Assembly (NCBI RefSeq): GCF_905163445.1
Contig: NC_053187.1
Location: 18,895,001-18,959,000, forward strand
From: Pararge aegeria
Taxonomy: Eukaryota; Arthropoda; Insecta; Lepidoptera; Nymphalidae
Reading direction: 5' to 3'
Length of the DNA: 64,000 bases
The translations under genes were made by a program, and so were the position numbers. Below are positions 22,001-33,431 of the stretch, piece by piece (the first letter of the stretch is position 1; every line of letters starts with the position of its first letter). The notes beneath the pieces were generated by a model, which did not search any database, had not been told where the DNA came from, and was given only the letters and a program-made list of their open reading frames with translations.

Positions 22001-25000
22001 AGTTGTTATTATGCCTGTGTGGGGGTCTGTAAAGAAATAAATCACTTTTAGTTTGCTTTGAATGTTCAATTTAAATGCTGGAAAAGTAACTGTGTATGTG
22101 TAGTGGATTTAGGTTAGCAACTTGATAGCTAAATCAAAATTTAGTCATTAGAATCTTTTTGCTTTGAAAGTAAACTATCAAGGTGACACTAGAAATTAGA
22201 TGGAACATTTGTGTGTGAAAACTTTTAGGTAGTCAAACTCTGCTGAAGGGCTTGTGCAGTGGCTAGTTACTAGTTAAATATAACTGCCATATCATTTACA
22301 GGCTAGCTCCCTACCATTTAGACTGTATCATACCTAAATCTAGGTAAGATCGCGTGCAACGATTGACTTTTAGTGAGATAAAATAAAAGGTTAACATATT
22401 AAAAGAAAGCTTTTTAACTAATAGAAAATTAATTTATGCTTCTTAATTTTTCTTATTACCGATGGCAAATATCTTGGCATCTGCATTATTTTGTTGCATA
22501 GAGTAAAAAAGTTGACCCGAAGCTTGAGTAGGATCATCTGGGTCACTCGCCACTACTTGAAAAACGTGAGATCCAATGGTTGCATTCTGTAAAAAAATAT
22601 ATAGATATAATACAGAACCGCTATACCTTAGATAGTTTACTGGAGTCGGCATTAATGTATGTATTGTAAAATGAACTAAGCCTAATATAATTTTTGAATT
22701 TGCGTTTATATGAATTCGCTAATAATTTACACATAGCATATTTTTACTAACCTCACTAACACTCAACATCTCTCCAGGAGCCGGTCTAATAAACCTCGGT
22801 ACTCCATCGTTAGCGCTAACATCTCCAATATACAGAGACAAAGACGCATCTCCAGTGTGACCTCCACCATCTGTAGCTCCAACTAGTAAACGGTAAGGGT
22901 CTGTACGACCACGACCAGTTAGATCACGTTGAGTTCTCACTTCTCCGTTTATAGGATCTATTGTGAATAGGCCTGTAAAAAATCATTCGCTATTCATCAA
23001 CCCCTTTTTTCGTTTTACATTAATTTAATGGATCGTCGTTGCCTTAAATGTCACGTGTCTCATTACTCAATTAAACTATACTAATAAACAGTAGTATAGC
23101 ATTAATTTTGTAGCAAATATAAATTTATTATCATTAATGCATTAAACTAACCGTTAGTTTCACCTTCATCTAAAAATTCATACTTAATTTCTCCCCCTAA
23201 ACCTTCATCGGGGTCAGTTGCTGTTAATTTAATAACATTTTTTCCAACTGCCACATTTTCTGGTACAACAGCTGCAATATAATAATAAGTGTACAGGTTA
23301 TAATACAATCATAGATTATTTGGTTTAAAATTTTAATGTCATTCTGATATAGTATTTTTAATAAGTTTTACGCAATTGAAAGTATTAGGTGTAACCTACA
23401 CCTAATACTTTCAATTTAAAATATTACTTACCAGTATATACAGCTTTGTCGAAAGTTGGCGTGTTATCATCTACATCCAATACGTCTATGAGTAGTGTAG
23501 CAATAGATTTAAGCCTTTCTGCACCACCTTTTGGTGTATCAAATGCTTCAACTTCTAGCCGAAGAACTGATTGGCGTTCACGATCTAAAGTCTTATTTTG
23601 TGCTATCTGAAAATTCACATTTATATACTTAGTGGCTTAGGAAATTAAGATCTTACTTGCCTAATTTCATAATTTATATAAATAAGTTGTATCGTACTTA
23701 ACCGTTTTAAAGTAAAATGTAAATTAATAATTACCTGGATAACTCCAGTTATATTATCTATAGTAAGTAATTCTGCATTTTCTCCTCTTAGTAAGTACCG
23801 TACATCTGCAAAACCACTACTATTATCCTCATCAGTTAAAATTGCATCGCCATCCTTTGCTTGGACAGTTAATATTTGTTCTGGATGCCTTATTGATTCT
23901 AGCACGCTTACTTTGTATAGCTGTGTAATATTGAAAAATAGAGTTCAATTTGTTTATAGATATAATGAATGAATGAATGAATACACTTTTATTGTACACC
24001 AAAGGAACAAAAAGTAGTTACAAAGATATAAATACAATCAAGAGAGTACAATTCGGTGGCCTTATCGCTACATAGCGATTTCTTCCAGGCAACCAATGGC
24101 GTAAAAGGAAAAAACGTAGAAAAGAGGTAGGTGGTGCAATAAATAAGATTTAAAAATTATACAAAGATATAAATATAAATAAAATATATATATATATAAA
24201 TATAACTATAATATATATATAAATATATTATATATAAATACAAATAAAATACATAAATAATTCAAATTACACACTTAAAATGATTCGCTTTAGCGTTGTT
24301 CGGCTGAAAGAGACAAATAATGATCCTTCACTAGTTTCTTGAAGGTCCCAATCTTATTATATTCTTATATTATTTAAGATATAATATTAGAATTAAAGAA
24401 AGCTTATTGAAATATTTCATTTTTAGACATACCTCTTTACTAAAGATTGGTGGATTATCATTGAGATTTACCACTTCGATTATTACTTTAGCTGTACTAT
24501 GTTTACTTCCATCATTACTAGTGGCTTGCACGGTTAAAGTTAAATTAGGACTTGTAAGCTCTTCATAATCTAAATGTTTTGTCAATACGACTTGCCCACT
24601 TAAGGGGTCAACTTGTAAAAGGCCAGTTTCAGAGTTTATTACTTTAAAGTTAGACACCATGTGACCCGATGTGGGATCTTCTGCCATTAAAATAAGCACA
24701 GTGCTTCCAATTGGTTGATCTTCTTTTACTTTGTGATGTATTATAGCGTGAGAACTAGTCCAGCCGGGGTTTGTAAACTGTGGATTTTTATCAGCATAAG
24801 GTTGTATATAAATAGTATGTTCCGTTACGGCATATTGATTTTCCTTGTTCGCTTCTGCATTTACATCAGTAACTTTTATTAACAATATAACCACAGATGC
24901 TTGACTATAATCTAGAGTGCCATTCACTAGTATTTCTCCAGTGTCTTCATTAACTTTAAACATGTGTTTGTAATCGTACGGCGAATTCGATTTGACTTGA

Positions 25001-28000
25001 ACACCAGCTTTAGAAAATGCTTTAATTGGTTCTATTAAACTATATTTCAGCCTAGCATTGGAATCGGAATCGTGTGCAACCAGTTTTGTTACAACATCAT
25101 TAATTTTTGTTCTTTCAGAAATATATGTAGTACTTTCCGTAACATTAAATTTAGGAGGTTTATCATTGATATCTTGAATAGTTACAAATACTGTAGTAGT
25201 TGCAGTTTCAGGAATGGGAACACCACTGTCCACTGCGGAAACAATAATTTCATAACGTTCAGGATTTATATCTCGGTCGAGGTTTGCATCGTTAGAAACT
25301 GTTATAAGACCCGTTCTGAAATAAAAATAGTAAATAGAATACTGCTTCAAGTTACTTTATCTGAGTTTGTTTTAGTTATTTCTTTATAAAAGTGATGAAC
25401 TACTTACTTTTCATTAATTACAAAATTATCCTTTGATCCAGATACTATGTGATAGCTTAACAAATCATCCAGCCCGTCTGGATCATTAGCAATGACATTG
25501 GTAACATTTTGTCCTGGTTTCACATCTTCTCTTATTATAGCTTTATAATTCATCGGATTAAGATCAAATGTAAAATCATCATTACTGTCTTGATTTCTTG
25601 GATTTATTGAGTACGTGTAATGATGATAATTGCCCTTGAATGTTGGACGCTGGTTACCGGGTACACCAACACGTATATACACCTTTGTTTCATTGAAAAG
25701 AGGTGGTTTTCCTGGAGTATATGCATATAAAATAGATACCGTTAGTTATAATTTCCATATTGTACAATAAACAAATCTTGCCAAAAAGAATAATAATTAT
25801 TTTATAACCTACCGTAATCAGTAGCTCTTACAACCAGTTCGTATTGCCCTCTAGGTGTGTCCATCGTTTCAACTTTGTTTACAATAGATATTTCACCCGT
25901 GTCCTCGTCAATAGCAAAAACTTGTCCTTTATGTGCAATACTATTGTCGGATTCCAGAGAATAACGAACTCGGTCACCTCCTTGAGTTGGCCCATCTGCG
26001 TCTGTTGCCTACAATTTCAATTATCATTAAAAAACAGTGTTATTTCTTTAATTATATTTAGTCAGTCAAAAACAACCTACCCGTACAACGAGCTGTGGTT
26101 CAAAACTTGTGGCGCCATCTCTTATAGTGCGGCTATATTCTGAAGCTTCAAAAATAGGTGCATTATCATTAGCATCTAAAACTTCAATAAATATGCTTGT
26201 AGTCGTTCCTTTCCCACCACCATCTCTTGCAACAAGAGTTAGACTGTAGCTTCTTTGGGTTTCATAATCTAGTGTATTTGCCACGTATAAACCCCCTGTT
26301 ATCTTATCGGTTTTAAATAAATTTGATCCGAATCCTATTAAAGAGTATTCTATTTCGCCAAATATACCATAATCCTTATCAGTTGCTTGAACATTACCAA
26401 TTTTATAGTCGATAGGTGCGTTTTCTAGTACATTAAATTTATAATGGGGTTCATCAAATACTGGTGCATTATCATTCATATCCAATAGTTTAATATTTAC
26501 TCTAGCAAACGAAAGCTCGTCATCGTTAACGGATGTGACAATATCGAAACTAAATAGCCTCTTATCTTCGTCATCAACATCGTAATCTAGCTTAGAAGAA
26601 TCTTTTACTTTTATACTGATCGGTGTTCGTCCTTCACCGTGATCTGTGCTAATTGTAAATACTCCTTCCGAATTAAATACATCTCGTAACTTCAAATCGT
26701 ATTTACTGTTCTGTCCTAAATCGTTGTCATCGACATACACCGATAAGCCTGGTATCGGACTACCGTTTTCAATGTTTTCAGGTATCGATATATCGAACAG
26801 ATCTTTATTGAATTGAGGTATGTGGTCATCTACGTCAGTTACTATTATTGTTATAGGTATAACTGTAAAATCTGATGGCACTTCGTTGTTTATTAATTCT
26901 GTAGCCTGAAAAAGAAAACTAAAATTAAGTGCTCCGAAAATACATTGATCTTACATAGTGTTGACATTTTTTTAATGAACATTTTACCTTAACAAAAAAA
27001 TTATACACTCCTCCATTCTGCACAACAATGTCACTTTCTCTATCAATAGTAACGTCTGTTGAGACCAACGTAGCGCGGCCAATTGGCCTATCTGGTAGTA
27101 GTCGAAAGTAGTTTTGGGTATCTCCTTCTATTGTCAATAATATTGGGCGAGGGTTCGCTGTATCCCCATCCTTAGCAATTATTTCCATTACGCTGGTGTT
27201 CTGTAACGAAAATTTGAATACAAATTCCAATTAAGAAATAATAAGAGATTTCTTTGAAATTAATATTAATTATTTTCTTCTAGGAGAAGATTAGTACTAG
27301 GGTCACATAATCAAGTGGAACTTGGTCCAAAACGAGAGCATTAAAGTTTTGTTCCCCTGATCAGACGATAATCGAATTTAAGATTTCAAAAGTGCTTATA
27401 TTAAGCCTACTTAATATAATTAACATCATATTATCAACCCATTGTCAGCTCACTACAGGGCACTGTTCTTCTTCAGCAATGGCTGTAGCCCAAGTGCGGA
27501 TTGGTGGACTTTAAGAACATTATTGAGGAGTATCAGGCATGCAAGTTTCCGCACGACGTTCCTTTATCGTTTAAGCAACTCATATTTAATTGCTTGTTAG
27601 GAGGCGGGCCGGGGTACGAACTCGGCTCCCCGATAGCGAAGAGGTCTTTATCAAATCCCTACTAAATACTATATAATATAGAAAGGAGGGAAAAAAAGTT
27701 TAATATAGAATTTTAGGGCCAAGAGGCTTAGTACTTGTTGCTTTCAGGAGTTGAAAGAGTACCATGGGTAAGTCAAAGTGGAAAGTATTAAAGTTGTCTG
27801 TGATTAACGGTCGATGAACGCAGTGGGCAGCGACCCGGCTTTCTGTGTCCGTGGTTTCGATTCCCACGACTGGAAAATGCTTGCGTGATGAACATCAATG
27901 TTTTCAGTGTCTGGGTGTTTATATGCAAATTATATGTATTTATGTATATTATTCATAAAAATATTCATCAGCCATCTTCGTACCAATAACACAAACTACG

Positions 28001-30600
28001 CTTACTTTGGTTTATTGGTAGTCATATTCAATAGTTTTACGTCGATCCAAAATATTTGTATTGATACTAACTGGAGGAGTATTTTCAGGTACTGTAGCTG
28101 AATACGGTGCGTTCACAAATGCCGGTGGCTGGTCCTGAACATCCTGTATCGCCGCCGCTACACTGGCGAGTGCACGTAGAGGCTTCGCAGACATATCCGA
28201 CGCTTCCAATGATATGACGTAGGCAGAACGACTCTCGAAGTCCAATGGCAGTGAAAGGAAGATTCGTACTTGGTATTGGTTTGGAGTTAACTGGAAATTA
28301 ATTTTACGTAGATAAGCCAAAATCTTCCAATTCAAAAGTACGAGGTACTCCCATTTGGCGCCAAGTTTTATTTTTCTTTCAAAGTATGCCGTTTAAAAAG
28401 AGAATTAAAGAATATGTGCTAAGTAGAAAAAAAAAAATTGCCGAAATGGTGAATGGTGTTACAAAGGAAGACTAATCACATTTTCTCTCTTTTGTGTGTC
28501 TTATGGTTGAAGGTTCGCGCATGAGTACATTCACATAATCGTCCCACAGCTGGGCACAGACCTCCTCTCTCATGAGATATCTTAGGAACTTTTTATCTTA
28601 GAAAGTACTTCTTTCTTACTTCTTTTCACAAGAAGTTTCTTAAAGTGATACATACTACTAGATCATAACTTCAACAAACAACTACTGTGGCTAACAATAT
28701 GAGACTTAAATATTGAAAGAAGGAATGTCAACATTGGCGTGTGTAGTTAAGATTTCAATTATTTATACATAACCCTGAAGGTATTTCCCTGTCTAAGACA
28801 GCTATAATTTTACCTTCTGTTAATGGACGAAGCATTCTATGATGCAAGCACATTATCTTTGGATCCGATATGGACCGATAATGCTTAGACAGATATGTAT
28901 TGTGTTTATAAATTTATCAGTCATTTCATACCATATCCGTGACTATTTTGAACGTCGAGCATGCCTCGAAATCGCTCCCCCTCTCTTTGGTAGAGCATCT
29001 GACTTGAATCTTCGCGTTGTCGCCTTCGTCACGGTCCGTCACCACGATACGTGGCGAAACCTGCAATAACACCTTGCTATAACAATTGCTATTTTTAAAT
29101 TATATTTTCATCAGTATTAGTCACGCTTTTTGTCAGTTTTACGATTGACTGCGTTCTCAAATGATGGGTAGGTAAGTTATAATAGGTATCACTCTTTACC
29201 AATATTAGTGTTAACTCTTACAGTTTATCCTAAAGCACGGTGTGGGTTTCACTATACTACACCATGCTTTCGGTGTGGGACGAAAGCACCATGCCAGTTA
29301 AGAGTCTTATAAGCCATTGCATGGATGAGAAAGTATGTACAAAGATTGCTATTTTTTATTTTATTTACTTGCATCTATGCATAGTCATGAGGCCCTGTCA
29401 GCGTAGCAATAAGAAACAGTTTGACCCTTATAATGATTACAAATACACGATTTCAGGGTTCTAATTAGTGTTAGTAGAAATATATATCAGATATCAGAAT
29501 AATTAGTTACTATTAAGGTCGTCAAGTTAATAAATCTATTATAATATTTAATATTTGCTCAGCCGATTGTATAGTCATTAAATTATGTTAAAAATTACTC
29601 CATCACTTACGATTAAATTAATGTATTCCTTAAAGATACCTGTCCTGATTCGAGAACTAGCATTGAACATACCTCAATCTCACTTCCAACAGGCAAAGCC
29701 TCGCTAATGTTGACAATGTAAGGCCTATTGTGGAACACAGGCGGGTTGTCGTTCACATCTCGCACCGGGATTACACGACGAAGAGACACAGTGTTAGGTT
29801 CCGTTTCTGCTATACCCTCATCTGAAAAAAAAACACAATGTCTTTAAGTAATGTTTAAAAGTTTGAGGTAGACGGTGACCGAACTCGTTCCCTCCGAAAG
29901 GAGGCCAAAGCCAACCCTTGAGCTGGAGCCCTCTTCCTTCAAAATGCAAACGTCAAAAAGAAGAGAACTGCACCAAGATGTTTTTGTCTCAGATCAATCT
30001 ACGCGAATGGAGAAGATGTAGCTCTGTCCACTTACCAGTTATACTAATGATGACTTCCAAAGACGGCTGTTCCTCTCGGTCTAATGACTTGGCAAGCGTC
30101 ACCACTCCGGTCAAAGAGTCCACGCTGAAGTATTGACCCGATATCGAATATCTTAGCTGACCGTTCTCTGGGTCTATACCTAAAATAAGGAGATATTGAA
30201 TTATGGAATATAGATCTCTCGGACATAATAATTCTTTTAAGTAATTAACAAAACTCCCAATCAAAAACTAGCAAATTGATACCCATTGAAGTAGAATTTT
30301 GAACCGCTAGGCTATCATCATTCGCAGATAACATGCCTGCAATTTATGTTTATGGACCATGGATTCCTTAAAAGACCTTGTTAGATTACCTTTTAAATGG
30401 TACACTGGAGTGCCAACTGGGGTGTCTTCGGGTAAACTGAACTGTGACATGTCCCCAGTTTGTGGTATGAAGTGAGGAGCTCTGTTTATGACTTGCCCAC
30501 CACATAATTGTACTAAACATATGATTAACAATATGATCAGTGAGTTTGGCTCGTTCAGCACCGTCGCAGCTTTCCTCCGCTGAAGAATTATTTCTGCCAT
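15656..30600 (-). CDS. Cad87A: Non-classical cadherin, Cad87A-like, 23 coding exons, 1,818 residues
   Basis: Exons (minus, 5' to 3'): 30390-30600, 30036-30179, 29673-29821, 28932-29060, 28072-28290, 26988-27200, 26081-26905, 25813-26008, 25408-25711, 24433-25315, 23735-23920, 23432-23606, 23152-23271, 22752-22972, 22460-22586, 21851-22026, 21334-21454, 20797-20963, 19962-20272, 19637-19697, 19203-19363, 17297-17547, 15656-15762. All phases agree and the sum is 5,457 bases. The protein has a signal region (LIILLIICLVQLCGG), about 14 cadherin repeats (calcium motifs such as LDREEQPSLEV, DVNDNPPVF, MNDNAPVF, INDKPPKF, VDDHKPHF), a span (MLAAALPVAAFIATLVLCC) and a tail of about 40 residues ending LYAEPLYST without a catenin-binding region. 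Role: calcium-dependent adhesion at the cell surface. The symbol rests on recall of insect Cad87A (N-terminus, repeat number, length); Cad89D or another large cadherin is possible. Confidence 0.85.
15826..16000 (+). mobile_element. RTE-like LINE C-terminal fragment with T-run
   Basis: One frame reads GRPRARWRDDIVAVAGPT and then LATNRVQWGKMQEVVQMMY, the C-terminal signature of a LINE reverse transcriptase. It is followed by a 29-base T run (15972-16000). It sits in the cadherin's last intron, antisense to the gene. Confidence 0.7.
16345..16470 (-). repeat. Truncated SINE family C copy
   Basis: Keeps CATCACCATCTAGCCCCAAT, GCTTGTGTTATGGGTACTAA and GACTGATGAATATTTTT (as read on +). The head is missing. 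Confidence 0.6.
16961..17098 (-). repeat. SINE family B fragment in cadherin intron
   Basis: On + it reads CATCATCAACCCATACTAC, GAGAACATTATTGGGAACTC, CTCACGACGTTTTCCTTCAT. It is the tail half of the family. Confidence 0.6.
17104..17151. repeat. Perfect 20-bp hairpin in cadherin's last intron
   Basis: Arms 17104-17123 and 17132-17151 are exact reverse complements, with an 8-base loop (TACAGCCT). It lies about 145 bases downstream of the donor at 17296 on the minus strand. Confidence 0.9.
17190..17288 (+). repeat. SINE family A 3' fragment touching the cadherin donor
   Basis: CTAACTTGTAGAGGAATAAA ends about 3 bases from the minus-strand donor (17291-17296) of the membrane-span exon. The insertion point is thus immediately intronic. 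Confidence 0.6.
17850..17975 (-). repeat. SINE family B fragment
   Basis: On +: CATCATCATCACCACATCAA, CACGGGTCTCCTTCTACAAT, GAGAAGGGGTTAAGACCGTA. Confidence 0.55.
18015..18215 (-). mobile_element. RTE-like LINE C-terminal fragment
   Basis: The minus frame reads KVEGKRPRGRSPIRWSDQI and then QSRVKWHKIVQKVV, the same family pattern as at 14.2 and 15.9 kb. It lies in a cadherin intron, in the sense orientation of the gene. Confidence 0.65.
18450..18850 (+). repeat. Probable LINE 3' end
   Basis: A short frame with FKRKLHEWLLFKCFYSINEF is followed by an AT-rich tail ending near GGAAATACACTGTTTC. It resembles the last residues of non-LTR reverse transcriptases, but assignment is weak. Confidence 0.4.
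18920..19190 (+). repeat. Dispersed family D-like element
   Basis: TTGATGAAATTTGGCACACA, TTTATCCCGGAAAAAC and a terminal AGTCGCAACAGCTAGTGCC resemble the common element of the D type. It lies directly beside the donor of exon 19203-19363. Confidence 0.45.
20315..20640 (-). repeat. LINE 3' fragment in cadherin intron
   Basis: Seen on + as CAAATTCATTTATTGCAAG at the left (3' tail), then GTAGGCCTAATATAAGC and GGTTCAGAAGGCAGATTCTA. The same order occurs at about 31970-32110. Confidence 0.55.
22245..22390 (+). repeat. SINE family A fragment in cadherin intron
   Basis: GGCTAGTTACTAG, CAGGCTAGCTCCCTACCATT and a degenerate 3' end near TGAGATAAAATAAAA. Confidence 0.45.
23374..23416. repeat. Perfect 20-bp hairpin just inside a cadherin intron
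   Basis: Arms 23374-23393 and 23397-23416 are exact reverse complements with a 3-base loop. On the transcribed (minus) strand it starts 16 bases after the exon end at 23432, within an intron of only 160 bases. Confidence 0.92.
23962..24130 (-). repeat. LINE 3' tail in cadherin intron
   Basis: A GAATGAATGAATGAAT run precedes CACTTTTATTGTACACCAAA (poly(A) signal on minus) and TCTTCCAGGCAACC. The same tail occurs at 32.6, 39.4 and 56 kb in + orientation. Confidence 0.65.
24178..24250. repeat. AT-rich microsatellite
   Basis: Imperfect runs of ATATAT and TATAAATA in a cadherin intron. Confidence 0.8.
27420..27645 (-). repeat. SINE family B copy in cadherin intron
   Basis: On +: CATATTATCAACCCATTGTC, GTGCGGATTGGTGGACTT, GGGGTACGAACTCGGCTCCC. 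Confidence 0.65.
27805..28015 (+). repeat. SINE family C copy close to a cadherin exon
   Basis: GCAGTGGGCAGCGACCCGGC, GTTTCGATTCCCACGACTGG (B box) and AATAACACAAACTACGCTTA. It ends about 55 bases from the donor of exon 28072-28290. Confidence 0.7.
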
Positions 30601-30760
30601 CTGGAAGCAGCGAAATAAATATAAGGAATTAAATACTAAAATTCTTCGGTTTCTAGACATCTCCATCATGATGCAATCCAGCAATGCTAAATGTAATCCA
30701 CTCCGTCACGGGTCGAGAATTACTGAGATACCAACACCACCCTACTTTGTATTTAGCGGA

Positions 30761-30870
30761 CATCTTCATCATATCAACCCATTACTCGCGCCTTACTTTA
30801 ACTTTTTAATAAAACGCACGTAACTTAGAAAGTAGAAGTCTACTGGGCTAACAGTTATCACCGCTTCAGT
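30761..30870 (-). repeat. Truncated SINE family B copy
   Basis: CATCATATCAACCCATTAC and AAACGCACGTAACTTAGAAA (on +) mark the two ends of an internally deleted copy. Confidence 0.5.
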
Positions 30871-31524
30871 TTAAACCAATTTTTTTAGTGCAGTTATTTG
30901 CAGTAGTAGTATATTATAAAGAGCAACGCCTTATTTGTTTCTTTTTTGTACCCAATAGGCTTTGAAATTACTGTACCGATTTCTTCGCCAAAAGATAGCT
31001 AAACTATCACATAATAACATTGGCTATAAATTAGTAAAAAAAAATGGAGATTCTTAAAAAAATTGCAATAATTGAATCCGAAGAAACTAAAATTTTCCTA
31101 TTAAATTCATAAGGTTCTTGGCGTGCGCTAAGAAAATATTGTATGTACTACATATTTAAAGTACTCAATAATACCTACAAATAAGTCCCAGAGGGAATCT
31201 ATTTAACAATCATTTTTAAGTCGCAGTAGCAACTTTTCTGTTTCAAAATTTTATAAGACAGCTGGTAGAAACAAAAGAGGGCTACATTAGTATCGCAGTA
31301 TTAGTTCTTATTAAAATAAATAGTTTTATCATCAAGGCCATTTATATAGAAGTAAAATACTTTTTAATTTATTCCAATCGGATATTTGGTGAAGAAGTTA
31401 TCACGATTTTATAAATGAAAGAATTACTTTTAAACAAAACGTATTTTTTGAAAAACTACACCCGATTTTATTAAAAAGACCTTAAAAAATGCGTAAAAAC
31501 AAAATATACGCGGACGAATTCGCA

Positions 31525-31562
31525 CGCACTAACTACTATACGAACTAGTATAATATATATAA
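31525..31562 (-). promoter_or_regulatory. Possible core promoter of the cadherin gene
   Basis: On minus, TTATATATATTATA is followed about 28 bases later by AGTTAGTGCGTGCG, which looks like a TATA box and an arthropod initiator. It lies about 0.95 kb upstream of the first coding exon. No matching 5' UTR donor could be fixed. Confidence 0.22.
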
Positions 31563-31809
31563 GATAAGTGTGGATAAGTGATAGTTGATCAACGTTAAGA
31601 GATGAACAAGAAGTAAAACAGAGCAAAAACAAATACATCAGACTACTTTCGCACCAACAAAAAGCGTGTACGCCTGACCGCCACTGTGGCAATTGATTCA
31701 ATAACTCTGTTCTATGACTTATTGTTATCTAAGACCCGTAACGGCGCATAACCGGCCCTGAAAACGAGACCAAGGGGCTAATTGCGCAAAGCACAATCAA
31801 TATTGTTTT

Positions 31810-31915
31810 TTTTATTCCACTATAAGTTAGCCCTTGACTGCAATCTCACCGGATGGTAAGTCATAATGCAGTTCAAGCTTAACGTTTCATCGCTTGGCGT
31901 TAGTAGGTATATCAT
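31810..31915 (-). repeat. SINE family A 3' fragment
   Basis: TTCCACTATAAGTTAGCCC and CTGCAATCTCACCGGATGG (on +). Confidence 0.6.
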
Positions 31916-31969
31916 TATATATTTATTATTTTTATATGTTATATTTATATTGGTAGTTACGTAATTAAA

Positions 31970-32110
31970 AAAAATTCAAGATTCATTTATTTCAAATAGG
32001 CATAATATAAGCACTTTTGAAACGTCAAGTCTTGTCTGTTTGTAGTTACTCTACCACTGGTTCGGAAGGCAGATTCTATCGAGAAGAAGCCGGCAAGAAA
32101 GTCAGCAGTA
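31970..32110 (-). repeat. LINE 3' fragment
   Basis: AGATTCATTTATTTCAAATA, GGCATAATATAAGC and GTTCGGAAGGCAGATTCTA, as at 20.3-20.6 kb. Confidence 0.5.
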
Positions 32111-32564
32111 TACCTATATAGGTATATATATGCACGACCTACCTATTGCACGCCTCATAAGCGAAGCGTTGAGGTGGGTATTACTTACTGTCAGTTTACG
32201 CACACCGAGTGATTCTCCAACTTAAAATGTCACTTTTTTATGGCTTTTATAAGTGAATATAAAAAGACAAATGCGAAAAAACACTATCTCTCACTCTTTT
32301 TATTATTTTAACTAATTAAAAATTGTTTTAAAAAGCTCTGTCTAGGACGTCCGTGTGTCTGTTTGTGAGGATCCCGTATCTTGGGGTAACGTTAACGAGC
32401 GAAATACTTCACTTATCGAGTTGGTTTTTTCATAGACTTCAGTATTTTGAGGAATAGAAGCCTATTACTTTTCACGGTATAATTAGATTTAGTTTAATTA
32501 TTATTTACAAACAATCTCAATTTTATTGTAATGGATGAGATTATGAGGCGTGCACTTTTGGATT

Positions 32565-32722
32565 TTCCAACTATTTTCTGTATTTGTTTTCTTTGCCATT
32601 GATTGCCTGGCAGAAATTGCTATGAAGTGTAAGGCTGCCAAATTATATACGTTGTTTTGTTATACTTTTCTTCTTTTTTGTACTTTTTGTGGTGTTCAAT
32701 AAAAGTATATTCATTCATTCAT
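32565..32722 (+). repeat. LINE 3' tail
   Basis: GCCTGGCAGAAATTGCTATG, then TTCAATAAAAGTATATTCAT and an ATTC repeat. Confidence 0.6.
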
Positions 32723-32759
32723 GTTTGTCGTTAGGGCGGTAACTAGCCGGAGCCTAACG

Positions 32760-32965
32760 CTTACATGTCATTACAGTAACCCATTACCGTCCCAGTACAA
32801 GGCACGGGATTCATCCCACAGAGAGGAGTTTAGGCCAGTGCGGATTGGTGGACTTCACACACCTTTTAGAACATTATGGAGAACCCTCAGGCATATAGTT
32901 TACCTCACGATGTTTTCCTTCACCCTTAAAGCAAGTGATATTTTAATTGCCTAAAACGCAATTTT
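32760..32965 (-). repeat. SINE family B copy
   Basis: CAGTACAAGGCACGGGATTC, GTGCGGATTGGTGGACTTCA, CCTCACGATGTTTTCCTTCA (on +). Confidence 0.6.
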
Positions 32966-33035
32966 TAGAGACAATTTGCTGGGCAAATACGCCTCACTGT
33001 AATGTTACATTACGTACAATTACATACAGTACTAC

Positions 33036-33239
33036 CAGTGGCGTGCATAGAGGGTATGCACAGGGTATGCAGATGATATAAAATGAAGAAAAACTCCAGT
33101 ACGAGTTATAAAAAACTTAAGGATAGGCATTGTAAGAGTTATAAAAAGCCTACCCTTAAGTATTTATAACTCGTACTGGAGATTTTCTTAATTTTATATC
33201 ATCTGCATATCCTGTGCATACCCTCTATGCACGCCACTG
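33036..33239. mobile_element. hAT-type MITE, near-palindromic, exact 8-bp target duplication
   Basis: A 204-bp element starting CAGTGGCGTGCATAG and ending with its exact complement. The two halves are reverse complements for about 75 bp. It is flanked on both sides by AGTACTAC (33028-33035 and 33240-33247). CAGTGGCG termini and 8-bp duplications are the hallmark of hAT transposons. Non-autonomous; no transposase within. Confidence 0.88.
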
Positions 33240-33431
33240 AGTACTACTACAACATACAGCAGTAGCTAGGACATCGAGAGAGGCATTATTATTGTCTCTT
33301 CTCGATACCAATCCCAACCAATCGCATCAGTTTTCTTGTGGGTAGTCCTCAGTCATTGAATGTGAGTAGGCCAGCACACACACACTGTTAAAATATCCAC
33401 CGGAGCTTAGAAAAAGCTTATTAATATGATA

